The notes beneath the pieces were generated by a model. It was not told where the DNA came from. It saw only the letters and a list, made by a program, of their open reading frames with translations, and did no database searches. The position numbers were made by a program, and so were the translations under genes. 64,000 nucleotides of DNA. Origin: Brienomyrus brachyistius. Its lineage: Eukaryota; Chordata; Actinopteri; Osteoglossiformes; Mormyridae. Location of the stretch: positions 363,501-427,500 of the forward strand of contig NW_026042400.1 of NCBI RefSeq assembly GCF_023856365.1, in the 5' to 3' direction. This document shows, in pieces, positions 62,241 to 64,000 of the stretch (within the stretch, counting starts at the first letter, position 1; each line of letters opens with the position of its first letter).

Positions 62241-62482
62241 GTAGGGTTAGGGTTAGGGTTTAGAGTTAGGGTTAGGGTTAGATTTAGGATTACGATTAGG
62301 ATTTGGATTAGGATTACGATTTGGATTAGGATTTGGGTTAGGATTAGGATTAGGATTAGGGTTAGGATTTAAATTATGTTTGGATTAGGATTAGCATTAG
62401 GATTAGCATTAGGATTATGGTTAGGATTAGGATTAGGATTGGGATTAGGGTTAGGGTTAGTGTTAGGGTTAGGATTAGCACT
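62236..62482 (+). repeat. Degenerate telomere-like TTAGGG array
   Basis: About forty hexamers, perfect TTAGGG at both ends and mixed TTAGGA, TTTGGA, TTACGA and TTAGCA in the middle. The degeneracy and the piggyBac sequence beyond it argue for an interstitial array, not a chromosome end. Open frames through it are repeat artefacts. Confidence 0.85.
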
Positions 62483-63005
62483 AGATTTACCGAGTTTTTA
62501 TTCTCTGCTGAGTCCCAAGGTGTTTGTCACCCCTGCTGTGATTTTCGCAGGTCTTCAGCCCCATCCTCCTCCTGCTTTTGTTGTGCAAACACACCCATTA
62601 CCTGTGAGGCCTGGCACATTTGCATTTTTTACTCAGAGTAGCTGAAATCCTAGGCACGCTGAACCTCTGTGTGTGACATGGAAACCTTAACAAAAGTGTG
62701 CCATATCTATACCAAATATCCCAAACACTGACTGACCTGTAAATATGAAAAGACGCACATTCACAAAATATATGGAAACACTTGTCTGTGTTATTTATTA
62801 AAGACATTGAGTAAAAATAGAATGAAAAGTTGCTAATAGAATAAAATGAATATAATGAGAACATGCTAACACTTCAGTCTCCAAAGAATGTTTGTATATT
62901 AATGTCATAAGCTGAGTGAAGTCATGGTCCATGGTTTTTGACATGCATCGTCATCTTTCTACCTTTTGTCTCAGTGGTTACTGTCCCACACAGTCTGTCT
63001 ATCAT
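62483..63005. other. Unassigned spacer, possible piggyBac tail
   Basis: No gene is supported. On the minus strand near 62640-62560 KKCKCARPHR and a following cysteine-bearing stretch might be a worn C-terminal cysteine region of the neighbouring piggyBac remnant, but this is weak. Confidence 0.3.
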
Positions 63006-63450
63006 TCAAAGTCTGTGTTTGCAGCGTTTGAAAACCCAGTGTCCATCATCCCTGTATTTCGCAATGGATTCCCTGGCTAGAAGAATCGGAAACAATATTT
63101 TTACTTTCCTCCCTGTAGATGCTTTATACAGAACGTTGGCATTCACGGCCACCAAGTCCAGCATGTTGTAAAACACAGCTACTTGCCACTTGATTGAAGC
63201 TGCTCGTACTGAATACATGCGCGCCATTCTAAACACTGACGTGGAGAATTCCTCTCCATGTGCAGTGTCCTTTGCCAATGGTGGAAGTATACGGCAAACG
63301 TGAACCATGCCCATAAACCATGCCCAGAAATGTGAAGCAGTGTGTGTGACAATGACAGTGAGGTGAAGATATTGTCATTGTGACTTTCTCCCGTCATCCA
63401 GAAATGGCTCCATCAGACTCATGACCACGTTCTCTGCCAGCTTTCACCAA
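63006..63450 (-). pseudogene. piggyBac-type transposase remnant, minus strand
   Basis: The open part reads LPPLAKDTAHGEEFSTSVF, then RMARMYSVRAASIKWQVAVF and YNMLDLVAVNANVLYKASTG, the late catalytic-core region of piggyBac (PGBD4-like) transposases. Between the first two blocks roughly 50-60 residues expected in the family are missing, so it carries an internal deletion. Further 5' (63450-63314) it aligns with the inverted copy to its right but is out of frame. Cut-and-paste activity is not possible from this piece. Confidence 0.7.
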
Positions 63451-63524
63451 AAACAGTGCAGAAAGTTATACTCCAGGAGAACACATGAACATAGATGTAC
63501 TGCTGTTCTCGACCAAGGTTCATT

Positions 63525-64000
63525 GTCCACGCAGTATATCGCATCCAAGCAGGAGAAATTTTGGATCAAGTTCTTGATGGACACGGATTTGGAGACCAAA
63601 TACGTTCCAAATGCGGAAAGCACCCCAGTCACCAGAAAAGGGAGAAGCTGGTAGAGAACATGGTCATGGTCTGATGGAGCCTTTTCTGGATGACGGGAGA
63701 AATGTCACAACAGACAATTTCATCACCTCACTGGCACTGTGACACAGACTGCTTCAGCGCAAAACAACACTACTGAGCACAGGGAATAAAGTTTGGTATG
63801 AACTTCCTCCAATTTCAAAGGACACTGCACAGGAAGATGAATTCTCCGCGTCAGTGCTTAGAAGTGGCAGTGTCTCCTTGACAATTTATGCACCTAAAAA
63901 AACAAGATTTTGTGTGTTCTGATATCCTTGGACCAAGATGTGGCAATCTGTGAAGTCAGAAAGAGGAAACCCAATACGATAACAGACTATAACCACATAA
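63525..64000 (+). pseudogene. piggyBac-type transposase remnant, plus strand
   Basis: ASKQEKFWIKFLMDTDLETK, then after a stop and frame change GRNVTTDNFITSLAL, LLQRKTTLLSTGNKVWYELP, then SVSLTIYAPKK, then KRKPNTITDYN at the window edge. These are successive blocks of a piggyBac transposase in the right order. It keeps the region deleted in the minus-strand remnant. Several stops and frameshifts are present, and it continues past the window. Confidence 0.7.

Noticed and set aside
62236..62482. True chromosome end
   Set aside because: The repeat is degenerate and followed by at least 1.5 kb of spacer and transposon sequence.
62376..62645. Gly/Leu-rich and Arg/Ile-rich frames
   Set aside because: Direct translations of the TTAGGG-like hexamer array.
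1..64000. Bacterial or phage origin suggested by IS3-like integrase
   Set aside because: Spliced genes with GT-AG introns, AATAAA signals, LINEs, piggyBac and TTAGGG repeats all indicate an animal genome.

Overview
This is eukaryotic, AT-rich, repeat-dominated DNA, most likely from a ray-finned fish. Evidence: GT-AG introns, AATAAA signals, a fish-type L1, an RTE/Rex-like LINE tail, piggyBac remnants, and a transposon family (integrase core plus HECT-type protein) that I associate with fish and aquatic invertebrates. No host gene is convincingly recognisable; nearly everything is mobile or satellite DNA.

Positions 1-58035 are a head-to-tail array of six near-identical ~9.9 kb units (1-9951, 9952-19849, 19850-29589, 29590-39474, 39475-49374, 49375-58035; the last is cut short). 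Each unit holds one complete DNA transposon of about 6.5-6.7 kb with 71-bp terminal inverted repeats (TIRs), TAT...ATA ends and a 6-bp target duplication CCATGC. It also holds about 3.2 kb of flank: a degenerate ~115-bp satellite, a ~240-bp dispersed module, an 8-bp TTAGCATA minisatellite and pieces resembling common fish interspersed repeats. Because the same CCATGC flanks every copy, one insertion happened first and the locus, flanks included, was amplified afterwards.

The transposon carries two convergent genes. On the plus strand lies a spliced gene for a SAM-like / GGGTR-motif / HECT-type protein with its catalytic-cysteine motif kept, but with a frame break before the HECT part in every copy. 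On the minus strand lies a two-exon DDE integrase with an intact D, D, E triad. Long arrays of 42-bp palindromic repeats lie inside both ends. The structure fits the superfamily called IS3EU in the repeat literature (from memory, not searched). A working idea is that the integrase moves the element, the arrays are its binding sites, and the HECT protein is an accessory ubiquitin-ligase-like factor.

From 58036 the array gives way to a degraded minus-strand L1 (58036 to about 61982). Its ORF1 runs straight into the reverse transcriptase of ORF2 without an endonuclease, and it is interrupted by a 5'-truncated LINE with a 12-bp target duplication. After it come two diverged copies of the module also found inside the 9.9 kb unit, a degenerate TTAGGG-like array (62236-62482), and two oppositely oriented piggyBac transposase remnants up to the window end.
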